This document shows, piece by piece, positions 1 through 10,300 of a stretch of DNA of 64,000 nt (positions are counted from its first letter, which is position 1; every line of letters begins with the position of its first letter). Source of the stretch: Orbilia blumenaviensis (Eukaryota; Ascomycota; Orbiliomycetes; Orbiliales; Orbiliaceae). Both the position numbers and the translations under genes were made by a program. A model generated the notes under the pieces. The model made no database searches, had not been told where the DNA came from, and saw only the letters and a list, made by a program, of their open reading frames with translations. The stretch spans positions 682,001-746,000 of the forward strand of contig JAVHNS010000015.1 in the NCBI GenBank assembly GCA_036872755.1. The letters run 5' to 3'.

Positions 1-560
1 GCCTGTTAAGTTTAGTTTTTTTTTTCTTTTCTAAAGTGTAGGTATACGCATAGGATCTTGGACAAGTATTTACTTTTTTAACTAGAGCTAGGGGGAGTTC
101 TTTTAGGATGAATTACAGCGCCGCTGATGTATTAATTTGTCTGCTTTTCGCATACTACTCGGCTTAGGATGTAGTACTATTGGTTTGCTTTCGCCTTGAT
201 GCCGTAACTATGCTGTATGGCGATTTTGTGAAAACAGGGTGTGTGGGGGAACATTCCGCACCGCCGGAAGGGTGATATAAAGCTTGCATCTGTACCTATA
301 CTGTCCCTCTTTCCTTTCCCGCTCTTCAAGGAATTATAACTGCCGCCGTTCCTCTTCTTTTTTTTTTTCTTGGGCTGCAGCTTACCATCCTACCATCATC
401 TTATTCTTCTTCTTCTCTTTATTACTCTGAAATCTTTTACCGGAATTTTGTGGCCCCCTCTTTCTTTCCAGGCTGCCTCGGAATCGTCAAGCTCTTGGTT
501 TCTCAGTTGGAGTTAGTACTAGCGCCAGGTTTTTTTAGCGACTGCGACACCACCACAACT
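1..560. other. Intergenic / upstream region
   Basis: No gene is visible. From about 300 to 440 the plus strand is pyrimidine-rich with CTT and poly-T runs, which looks like the promoter and 5' untranslated region of the gene that starts at 561. Confidence 0.5.
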
Positions 561-1778
561 ATGTCATCAATCAACCCATCCGAATACGTCCTCCTGGACA
601 CCAACGCAGAAAATGCAACACTTACCCCCCTCCAAACAACCCCGTCTCTCACTCCCTCAGACTCCCCAAGTCCCGCGCTACCCCCCGTTCGCCCCACTAC
701 TTCTACTGCTACCACAAGTGCCACTACAACCATCATAAATAACACCAACTCAACAATCCACATGCAAGGCCAGCAATTGCCTACTATAAGCGGAATTCAA
801 TCATACGAATCATTCGCTCGAGAACTAGAGCTCAAACGGGCGGAATGGTATCTCGAAGCCGCTGCTGTTTCAAAATGCACGGATGATGAAGTCTCCGAGG
901 CTACTAATTCCGAGAAGGCGAGTGCGTTATTAGCGCAGTTGTACCCTTCCCCAGAACAACAAGAAGAAAACACTTCAGTGATCTTCTCGATCCGTATTTC
1001 GAGATACTTTCTAAAATACTCGAAGCCGGAATGGGCGCTCTCCTTATTATCTATTATCCCTGTATCTACGGATACAAATACACGATCACTGCCATCATCC
1101 CTTCTTCTTGAAAAGGAAGATAGGATAACATACTGGTACTACAAATCCCTCGCGACGTTGGAACTACAACACCAACAATCATCATCACCACAATCGATAA
1201 CAGCAACAAATGGTACAGAAGACCTGATCAAAAACGGAATGATCGAAGCCGTCGGCTGTATCAATGAGGATACTCGTAAGAAGTGGATTAACGTCGGGTA
1301 CTTCCTTATGGCTGTTTATTCGCTATTAAGGGGTGATGAGATCGATGCTAGGTTTTGGAAGGGACAGTTACCGGCTGGGTATACACTCCCTGAAGGGGTT
1401 TATTGCACGCATGAGGGTTTGGTCGAGGGGTTGGGAGGGCTGCAGATGCCGGTTATGAGAGGGGGAGCCCGGGGGGAGATGGGTACACCGCGACCAGCGC
1501 CAGCGCAATCTACTTCCTCTTCGGAGGGAAACAGGGATGTTATAAGTCAGCTTCAAGGGTTGACGACGGCAGATATTGCGATGAGGGATGTGGCGCGGTT
1601 GAAGAGGGATGTTAGTGATATTTATGATAGTGTGAATATGAATTATAGGGAGATGCATGAGAGGATTAAAGCCATTCATACGATTTTGGATGGTGGGAAG
1701 GGTGGGGTCTCGAGGGAGGAGGTGGATGAGTTGAAGAAGCGGTTGGGGTACTTGGAGGGGGTTGCTTTGAGGGGGTGA
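561..1778 (+). CDS. Hypothetical helical-repeat protein, paralogue 1
   Basis: Single-exon gene of 405 residues. The frame is open upstream to 450 but has no ATG there, so the ATG at 561 (MSSINPSEY) is the start. The N-terminal 75 residues are Ser/Thr/Pro-rich and probably disordered. A helical region follows, beginning with FARELELKRAEWYLEAA and ending near YFLMAVYSLLRGDEIDARFW. The C-terminus is charged and coiled-coil-like (DVARLKRDVSDIYDSV and later EEVDELKKRLGYLEG). The R-A-E-W/F-Y motif and the C-terminal helix pair recur in the genes at 4227-5348 and 6396-7358, so the three look like one family. The layout resembles TPR-type repeats of the SPO22/ZIP4 kind, but that is a weak impression. 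Function is unknown. Confidence 0.75.
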   Translation: MSSINPSEYVLLDTNAENATLTPLQTTPSLTPSDSPSPALPPVRPTTSTATTSATTTIINNTNSTIHMQGQQLPTISGIQSYESFARELELKRAEWYLEAAAVSKCTDDEVSEATNSEKASALLAQLYPSPEQQEENTSVIFSIRISRYFLKYSKPEWALSLLSIIPVSTDTNTRSLPSSLLLEKEDRITYWYYKSLATLELQHQQSSSPQSITATNGTEDLIKNGMIEAVGCINEDTRKKWINVGYFLMAVYSLLRGDEIDARFWKGQLPAGYTLPEGVYCTHEGLVEGLGGLQMPVMRGGARGEMGTPRPAPAQSTSSSEGNRDVISQLQGLTTADIAMRDVARLKRDVSDIYDSVNMNYREMHERIKAIHTILDGGKGGVSREEVDELKKRLGYLEGVALRG

Positions 1779-2345
1779 TTTCCTTTTTACGGTTCATTTT
1801 TTCATTTTTTCTCTTCTTCTGGGACTTTTTTGTGTGATAAGGGTTGTTTTTGGTAGCTATATGAGGATAATGCTGGCGTCTTTCCGTTTAACATTTCAAA
1901 ATTTCTTTGGTTTGAGAACAAAACACAAAAATTCGGTTTGCTTTCGAATGGGGTCTATTTCTTTTTTTTTTCTTTTTGACATCTTCACACACACACACAC
2001 ACAAAAAAAAGTGATTTTGGTTACTTCGTTGTGTTTTTTTTCATGCATATATTTTTAAGTTTCTAAGGCATTGATTACAATTGGGGTCTGCGGCATTGGG
2101 GCGGGCGAAAGAAGTATTATATAGCATTTCTATCGGGGGCAGCAAGATGGGGTTTGTGAGAATCGATATCTGGATATTGATATCAATTGGGTTTTTTTTA
2201 TAGTAACGGCATACGATACGATGGCGGGTGAGTTAAAACATAAAAGTTATAATCTATACATGCCTATTCGATCAGCTGGTTATTGATCGAAGGGAAGACT
2301 GTACTGGATGCAGTGTAATGTAATGCAATATTGATGGATAGTTGG
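1779..2345. other. 3' flank and spacer
   Basis: T-rich 3' flank of the preceding gene. It includes a (CA)9 dinucleotide tract at 1986-2003 followed by an A run. No gene seen. Confidence 0.5.
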
Positions 2346-3000
2346 TTTATGGTGGCCAAAATGTGTCTCAACGATATATAATTACGAAACCATATGGTGT
2401 CCCAAATATGTCAAAAGGGTATATAATACAAAACTGTACAAAATATATTACAACTTTACAAAAAATATATATATATTACAAATTAAACAAAGCATAAGTG
2501 TACAAATTTTCAAAACTGCAATTTAAACGAGGCATAAGTATGCTAATTTTTCACAATTATGTCCAACCATCAGCTTGCCCAGCTTATCAAAAGCCAGAAA
2601 AAAACCAGTTAACCAGCCAAACAACCAGACAGCCAAACAACCAGACAGCCAAACAGCCAGACAGAATTTAAAACGCATACGTTAGCACCTAGGTAACTAT
2701 AGTTATACTTATTAATAAAAGAAGTAGCCATTAAGCTTTTCGCTATTTAATTATTTAATTATCTGTCTATCTAACTGTCTGTCTGGCTAGCTGTCTGGCT
2801 GTCTGGCTGTCTGGCTGTCTGGCTGGTTAACTGGCTTTTCTCCGGCCCCTGATAAGCTGGGCGGGCTGGTGCTGTGGCTTCAGTCACAAATAAGAAATTT
2901 TTTATGCAAATAAGCAAAAAACCCCTATTAAAGTTGTAATATATATATTTTACACGGTGTTGTAATATATGGGATTCTGACACATTTTGGCCGCCATAAA
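2346..3000. mobile_element. Fold-back / MITE-like transposon, about 655 bp
   Basis: Terminal inverted repeats lie at 2346-2367 and 2979-3000 and match at 21 of 22 positions; the left one begins TTTATGGTGGCCAAAATG. The arms continue inward as a long imperfect inverted repeat. On the left are an A/T-rich part with repeated ATATATTACAA and a CAGACAGCCAAACAACC repeat block (about 2600-2665). On the right are its complement, tandem CTGTCTGG units (2763-2832) and an inverted ATATATTACAAC part. There is no transposase frame, so it is non-autonomous. A target-site duplication is not clear because the repeat ends merge with the flanks. Fold-back MITEs are common in ascomycetes. Confidence 0.7.
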
Positions 3001-3009
3001 ACCATGCGA

Positions 3010-3296
3010 AATATATATATTACAACTTCGCAAAATACATGTATATTACAATTTAAGCGAGGCATAAGTGTGTTAATTTTTCACAATTATGTTCGACTAC
3101 TAGCCTGCTATTGGCTCGCTCGCCTAGTTAGAGGCTGGAGAAAAGCCAGACAGCCAGACAACTAGACAGAGACAGCCAGACAGCCAGAGAGCTAGACAGC
3201 TAGACAGCCAGCATACTAACTCATATTTATTCCATTTTCCTGGCCATTTAACACGGTTTGTATTATATATGTTTTGTCACATTTTGGCCGCCATAG
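3010..3296. mobile_element. Partial second copy of the fold-back element
   Basis: It begins about 10 nt after the first element. It repeats the left-arm interior (ATTTAAGCGAGGCATAAG, ATTTTTCACAATTATGT and the CCAGACAG repeats) at about 3050-3215. It closes with another right terminus containing CACATTTTGGCCGCCATA at 3278-3295. It has lost its own left terminal repeat and most of the second arm. The open frame that crosses its right end (3269-3538) has no recognisable domain. Confidence 0.6.
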
Positions 3297-4226
3297 GAAT
3301 TGCTAAGCCAATCTCATTAATGCATGGTTTTAATCGATCATTTTCAATTCTGGATCGTATTACGTACCGTAGTGGGTTTGGGTACTTTTCTGGGACAGCT
3401 CCTGAATATGAAAACGGTTTAAAACGAAAAGCAAGCCGTCTTATTCTCTTTCAAATCGTTATTTATACTTTTTTAAGTTCTCTTTATTCTATAAACCGTC
3501 TTGAGAAACCAGGCAAAAACTCTTACAGTGTTAATTGACATGTTTAGCAGTACTATCTAGCAGATCTGTATAGTAAGTAAAGGCAGTAGTAGATAGGGCA
3601 GTAGCTAGGCAGGGCAGCAGGCATTTTGAATGCTAGACTATGGGCGTAACTGGTTTTCGTGCACTAACTTCCAGCGCGAAGTATCAATTAAGGCCTGGCG
3701 CAAATTCCGGTCGATTGGCTGAGAAATAGAAATAACGCAGTCTAGACACGAAATAGTCTATATATTCATGTTGCAAGATTGATCTGTACAAGTATATACA
3801 GCATTGTAAACTAGATATCAATGACATGTCACTATCATGATCAGTAAGCCCACTAAGCTTCGGCCGAGCCAGTTTGTATGTGATCTCGACCCGCAAGGGT
3901 GAATTACACATTTAGATTTTTACTTGATCATAGCACTAGTGGTAGTATGCCGTTCGCAAACTATAGGTTGTTTTTCAAGTGTTCGGAACAAATAACACGC
4001 CGTGCAGACACCAAAAGAAAGTGCAGACATATATATTCAATAGCGCCTGGCATGATTCACTAACGCTAAAGGTGTACAACTTAGCCACTTTAAATTGGAA
4101 TTTAAGCATCTAAACTTAGTAAAATTTGGGTGTCCCCGTTGGCCAGCCAGCAGCATCCTCATAGTGGTCCACTACCTACCCAATAAAGTTCCACAAGTCC
4201 TGAAAATCAAACGCCACGACCATTTT
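3297..4226. other. Spacer without recognised gene
   Basis: AT-rich spacer between the transposon copy and the 3' end of the minus-strand gene. I see only short unconvincing frames. Confidence 0.4.
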
Positions 4227-5348
4227 CTACGTAAAATAATGATTGTCTAGTACAGCGGGCGAGACAAGTGACTTATAAAATCCAGCCTCTAAAATATCCC
4301 CCTTCTTTGCCATTATTATTGCCAGAAGCCAGTGTGCGCAATTCTCGACAGCTCTCTGGCTCAATCCTAGATTTCTAGCTTTATCCTGTAGCACCGGATT
4401 ATCCTGGTCCACCAGCGTAGGCCAAGGTCGGGAGCAGATATCAAGCACCCTCCGGCTCTGGGACTCAGCTCGATCAAGTAGACCGTTAAATATCATTGGA
4501 GGGATAATAACGAGAATAAACCCGCATCTCCAAGCCGTGTCCCATGGGTGTCCAGAATTATTAGCCGAGAATAGTTCTACAGCCGACATAGCGTCATCCC
4601 AATTCTTGGTTTGGAGCTTAATCCGAATTAAATGCCCTATTGCGTCATATCTGCCCTTCCAGATCCTTGGGATCGAATTTCCCGGCCAAGAAAAGGTGAG
4701 ATCCACCCAGCGGGTAGTGCAGGTCTCCGCATTACAGTAATCACGTGCATGAAAAAACTCCAGGCCCCGACTAGAATAGTAGTCGACCTTTTTTGTCGTG
4801 AATTCTAAATCACGGGCTGATACATTTTTTGAAGATAGTTGACCGCCGTTCCCGGAGGAAGATGTGGCGTTGTATGTGGTAGCTTCTGCGGACGTCGAGG
4901 CGGAGGGTGCTTTTAACTTGGCCGGAGGAGGCTCCAAGCGCACATCAAAGGAAGCTTCGGAAGCCATATCGGAGTCGCCACCGCAGTATAGAGAATTTGT
5001 ATCGCCGATGACATTCCAAGTTGAACGTTTTAATAAGTCCCTAGCATCATTATGGCTTACAGCAACCATCGGCCGCGAGCTATCTGATTGAAGATATTAG
5101 TAGGCGCCGTATATATCTTTTAGATTTATTTTTGGCAGCAAGATCTTACGTTTGGGTATTTCCAGTTCTACGTCATGAACCAGCTTCTTAGTATTCACGT
5201 TCCGCCTCTTATTTTGTTCGTAGTAGAGGGCGATTCGCTGGTAGAATTCGGCTTTCCGGCTCGCAATTTGTTCGTGGGAGAGGGCGGCTTGCGGGGAGAA
5301 TTGGGCTCCCCGGCTTGCCGGCTTCTGCGACTTCCGGTCGGCCATCAT
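4227..5348 (-). CDS. Hypothetical helical-repeat protein, paralogue 3
   Basis: Two exons, 5150-5348 and 4227-5083, give 351 residues. The intron at 5084-5149 is 66 nt with donor GTAAGATC, a perfect TACTAAT branch point and acceptor AATCAG. Splicing keeps phase (65 full residues before the split codon) and removes the stop that would end exon 1. The N-terminus has HEQIASRKAEFYQRIALYY, matching the R-A-E-F-Y motif of the other two genes. A Ser/Ala-rich linker follows. The C-terminus has AHWLLAIIMAKKGDILEAGF then YKSL, nearly the same as SYFIMALIMARKEDRMEAAF then YKSL in the gene at 6396. Function unknown. It is divergently oriented to 6396-7358, with about 1 kb between them. Confidence 0.75.
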
Positions 5349-6395
5349 CGAGCGCTGACTGTCTTCGACTTCGTGTGCGTCTAACCCCCCGAGACCAGGC
5401 CTGCTCTTATATAGCCAGGCAGCCAGCCGCGGTACAATATATATACCAACAAGGCTGGAGGCCTAAGCGCTTGGACGTCGGGTTTCGTTGCCAGTACAAG
5501 GTATATCTCGGTCAACCCGGATTGAGTACCAGTGCTGTATGATAGGTGAACAGGATATGTATCTATGTAGCGCTGCGGTGTTTCGCTTCGGTTCCCCGAA
5601 AGCGAGCGATGAGGCTGTAATAAATACTTATTCAAATGCTAGCGCGCCTGCGTGAGGCTGATTGGTTGCGGGTATATGTGTCAAACGTTGCATTTTGGAA
5701 GCAGCCTGGCCATCGAAGCATAAAACTTGCAAGTATTTGTTACCGTAGCTATCTATAGGCATAGAGCGCCATTAGGTACCTACCAATAAACTGTGATAGA
5801 AATCCGAATGGAATGGATAAAGAAGTGATACAGCATTATTACAACGTAGTAATATGTATCAGACCGGTACTGATAGGATATTAAGGTAAAAGATTCTCAT
5901 GTATATGGGATTCCAACGGCATTAAAAAGGTATATTTTTTCTATTGTGATAAATGATATCTAGGTATATACCATCGCAACTGGTCACTAGACTACTGTCG
6001 ACTGCTTAGCTGTATTTCTGTCGTGATGTTTAATAATAGTCGTTGGTTTTATTAGACCCCATATACACTCTCTCGGCTACCACGTTTCCCCAGACCCTTC
6101 TTTACACAGCCTTAAATATCAAAACGCGCGCGCTGCCCATGGCAGGCATATTAATTTAGCTCAATTGATCAGGTTCTTCGCAGATCGCGAGATTGCAGCT
6201 GCGCAAGATGAAGTCGATCTCTTTTACCACACTCTAGGTAATTAAGAGAGGTGGGCTCGTGCCCGTCGACTCTAAACCCTAAACCATATCTAAATTACCT
6301 GAAGGCCTCCATGCCTCAAAATTCAATTCTATAGAATTTTCAAGTTTCCACACTTTGAGGTTTGGATTTTTTTATACAGTATTTCAAAAAAAAAT
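5349..6395. other. Divergent intergenic region
   Basis: 1.05 kb between two divergently transcribed family members, probably holding both promoters. An 18 nt stretch at about 6271 contains two TAAACCC-like units, too few to be telomeric. Nothing else recognised. Confidence 0.4.
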
Positions 6396-7358
6396 ATGGT
6401 CAGGGACGCCCCGAAGGCTCCGCGACCGGTAATGCTCGACCACAGTCAGTACTTTCCATCTGCCGAACAGATCGAACAATCCTTCCAACAGCAGCGCGCG
6501 GAGTTTTATCTAAACTCCATCCCCCTCGCCCACCGCAACGGCGACATCGACGCCGTGGAAACTGCATACGACCGCCTCAGCAAACTCACAGAATTCCAAG
6601 CAAAAAGCACCGACGACGGCACCACTACCTCATCATCCGACTTGGCTTCCAAACTATGTTTTTCTCGTGCAAATAAAAGACAACTGCTCGGAAAATGGCA
6701 GTCGGCGCTAGATGCACTCGACAGTGTGAACCCAGACATTTTACAAACGAATAAATACTTTGCGGTTAGCTTTTGGTGTCTTAGGGCGCTTATATACCTT
6801 GGCCTTGAGCAAACTGACAATGCAGAAGAGGCTGGTAAAAAGGCGTTAGACACCGCGGGCGAAGTAGTAGGATCAAATGGAGAAGGTAGCAGGAATACCA
6901 GTTACTTTATCATGGCCCTCATCATGGCAAGGAAAGAAGATCGTATGGAAGCCGCCTTTTATAAGTCTTTGATTAAGGAAGCGCATATCTTGGATAAAGA
7001 GATTTTAGAGAACCAGTGGGCGGCATTAGACGCTATCAACGGGACTTTTGGAGTTAAAATTAAGCCCATGCGAAGCCCAGCCGACATGAGAGGAATAGGC
7101 ACGCGCACCAGGCCCATTATGCCTCTCCCCAATGCCACCGGAAGACAGGAGAATACCGATAGAGTACCAGGCTCCACACTGCATCCAGTGCAACTTGATC
7201 AAAACTTTATGAATGGCGTTCAAGAGCCACGATATGGCTCCTCGTGGTTCAAACTGTTCAAACTTGTGATTATTCCAGTCTGTTTTTATTTATGGGTTAT
7301 ATTGGCAACGTGGGACAATCGTAGACTCGAAGCATTGTTATTCAGCATAATGATTTAG
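6396..7358 (+). CDS. Hypothetical helical-repeat protein with C-terminal membrane anchor, paralogue 2
   Basis: Single exon, 320 residues, ATG at 6396. The N-terminus carries IEQSFQQQRAEFYLNSI, and the helical region includes QALDALDSV-like and RALIYLGLEQTDNAEEAG segments that read like TPR helices. SYFIMALIMARKEDRMEAAF then YKSLIKEA is shared with the gene at 4227-5348. The C-terminus has a single hydrophobic helix (LFKLVIIPVCFYLWVILATW, about residues 288-307), suggesting a tail anchor that the other two lack. Function unknown. A relation to SPO22/ZIP4-type meiotic TPR proteins is possible but unproven. Confidence 0.75.
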   Translation: MVRDAPKAPRPVMLDHSQYFPSAEQIEQSFQQQRAEFYLNSIPLAHRNGDIDAVETAYDRLSKLTEFQAKSTDDGTTTSSSDLASKLCFSRANKRQLLGKWQSALDALDSVNPDILQTNKYFAVSFWCLRALIYLGLEQTDNAEEAGKKALDTAGEVVGSNGEGSRNTSYFIMALIMARKEDRMEAAFYKSLIKEAHILDKEILENQWAALDAINGTFGVKIKPMRSPADMRGIGTRTRPIMPLPNATGRQENTDRVPGSTLHPVQLDQNFMNGVQEPRYGSSWFKLFKLVIIPVCFYLWVILATWDNRRLEALLFSIMI

Positions 7359-10300
7359 TCTCGGATTTAGGCGCTGGGGGTAAAGGCTGAACCCAGGCTT
7401 TGTTCGCAACGGGGGATCGAGCATCACGCAACAGGTCGTAGATACGATATTACCTTGTTACAATAACAAAAGCATGTAAGTTCGCATTTACTACTAGCTT
7501 TATGCTGTACTCGGATTCAGTGTATAGCTATGCATATTGAGATCCTAGAATATCGATATTTGCAATGCAATGTATCTTGCTCGTTGTCAGTAATCAATTA
7601 GGAGATCATCTTGAGGACTAATCATGATGTATGCAGTATATTGCAACCAAAACTTAGAAGCAAAGGTGATAAAGATCACTATATCACCGCATCGGATATA
7701 AGATTGATATAATATATAATCTCCAGTGATAAAAAAATAGATCCCGCGCCGCCTATTTAAACTTCGAGATACATCCCGCTCTAAAACAAAACGTTACCTA
7801 AACATCCTTAGTCTCGAGGGCTAGCGGGCCCGAAGCCATAATCAAGTTAGAAAGACAAACTTCGCCAATCTTGGAATTGTTTGAACCTTTTTTTCCTTTA
7901 GAGCCTCCAAACCTTAAACCTTCCCTATACCCCAAAAAACCCGTCAGGGTTCAAAAATTACCGAGAACAGTTAAAACAAAATACCACACGTCTACAACAC
8001 GAAAAATGCAACAGATGAACACATATTGATATGGATTCCCACAAAGTGGAGAATTCTAGAAACCTCATCCCTGGATAGATCTCAAAAAATGGCGTGAGCA
8101 GGCGTTACATCGTCTGTCAAGACCAGCCCCACAGTGAAGTTCATTGCTACACAAAAAATTATAAATGACTTTTCCCAGACGATTAGAGTCCGAATGAGGC
8201 TTTGTTGAGGCGTCAGCCAAGAACTTTTTAAAATTGAAAATGCTCAAAACGAGCCAATCTAGTCACGTACCAAATGTCAGTGCACTAAAGGAGGCGTTCC
8301 GGGACGCTTTCCAAATAGTGTTCCATATTTCCGAGATCAGGATCGATCGAAGAAATTCATCCTGGGTTTTCTTTCTCCTGGAGCCGTAAATGGCTCTTGT
8401 CCCGTGTCTTAAAACCCAAGTGGTCAGATTTTGGGGTCATTTTCTGTGAGGAAAAAAGCGTGGGGGTTCCCTCCCCAAGGGGACCATGCGGGTATTCCTT
8501 TGGGTTCCGAAACAAAGGAACCTGGGAGTTGACACTTTCCGAACGGTTATAAAACCGGCTCCTAAAAACATCAACGCTTCGGATAGAAGGCAAGCTATTC
8601 GAAGTTGAATTCACAAATCTAACTTGGATTTCTCTGCACGGGCTACGCTCGAGCACGAAGTACCCGATATGGCAAGTCCGACTGCCCAGCCCGAATGTAA
8701 CAGCCGAGATCCGAACCCGCGCGCTCTTTGCAACACAGTAAGGTCCTTGCTAGATATGCATAGATATATTCCGTTTACCGGTGATACTCCTAACTAAAGT
8801 TGGCACGCAATCCATGATTCATTGAATTCGCGAAAGGGTTTTTTTTCTTTGTGGTCAAGGTTCACACACACACACACACACCCTGACTAACAAGCCGACA
8901 GTTCCCGGCTATTTGCCAACGTAATACTGTCTTAGTTCTGCCGCTATTAAGTTTCGTTTCAAAAAGAAATGGCTTATTTGTGATGTGATACCGAAGGGTG
9001 CTCTGAAGCGAGCTGCTGCTTGCTTGCGCTGCTTTGTTGCCAGCAATATGCATTACCCCAAACCAGGGTTGGTGAGACGGCACGAGGAAAGTGCCGGATA
9101 GTTACGCTGATTCCATTATAGAAACTTGCTTCCCGGACCGGCCGATATTGAAGGCGTTCGCAATTATTCAATTTATGGAAAAATGCAAGGGTTTTTCTTA
9201 AGATGGTTTCTGGCTTTTCTGCACATGCAGTGAACGACGCGATGCATGCGGTTTGGATGAGCTGAGGCGAGCGGAGTTCTCGTCCGTCGAGTGACTATTC
9301 GCTTATCAGTATTGAATTATACGTAAAGGTGGTCTGTAAAGAGGTTTTTTGTTTTTTAAACATGGGAAAAAAATGTGATACATCGAGAAGCTAATTGTGG
9401 AGCGGGCTGCCGCACCAACTTACTACAATAGGAGGCTGAAATGTATACCCAACGTCTTGCAAAGAGCCAGTTACTGACTCGTGTGGACTCTCCATATCGT
9501 ACGACAGGGAAGAGGTGATCGGCAGGAAAGAAACCTAAATGCGAGAAAGCCTCAAGCCTCAACCGCAAGCTAGAGAATCCGGCTAACGGGGAGATGAAAG
9601 AGACAATGGCCTGATCTTGAAGAGAAAAAAATTCGTGGAGTATATCGTTCTGGAAATCGGTGTATGCACGTGGATTCTCCACGGCCAGGCGGACCCTGGA
9701 GGGGGTGAGTAGCAGCATTCCCGTCTTACAAGCATTGTTCTGTAACGAGAGATACACAAGAGGAAGCGATTTTCGATCTAAACCGTCCCCCACAATCGTG
9801 TCAAACCTAAAGTTGGCCTGTTATTGGCCTTGTGCAGTGTGAAAGTGCGTTGTCATCCTAGAGGTCAGTGCAGCACCCCATGTGTGAAATAAGTGGTCGG
9901 TCAAGCCCTATTACATGTTAGGTGATTGACACTGCAGTATGTATGTCGTAGTGATATTTATGCGCAAGGACCATGTTTGCTGCTATAAATTTCAACATCG
10001 AAGGATCACAAAGATTGTCGTTGACATCATGAACAAAGTACCAGGATGAGAAAAACTTGACGGTGGTACATGTCCTAAAGGTATCTGAAAATACATATTT
10101 TGGTTTCAGAAAGAGAAAGAACTTGCAGGTTCGAAAGCCGGGGATCCTTGATTTGAAGGTGTATACGTGGATATCACGGTTGACCAGGGATCGCCCGCTT
10201 CTCCCATGGAACCACATTATCAGAATGTGCAAGTCTCTTAATTAAAGAAAAAAAATTTTAAACTTTCGCCGAGCTCCAGTTCATTCCGTTACTATCCACA

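Noticed and set aside
3269..3538. 89-codon frame at the end of the transposon copy
   Set aside because: Starts inside the transposon terminus and has no family resemblance.
6268..6288. TAAACCC-like units suggesting a telomere repeat
   Set aside because: Only two imperfect units; unique genes lie on both sides.
10121..10150. GGTTCGAAAG resembling a tRNA T-arm
   Set aside because: No acceptor or anticodon arms could be paired around it.
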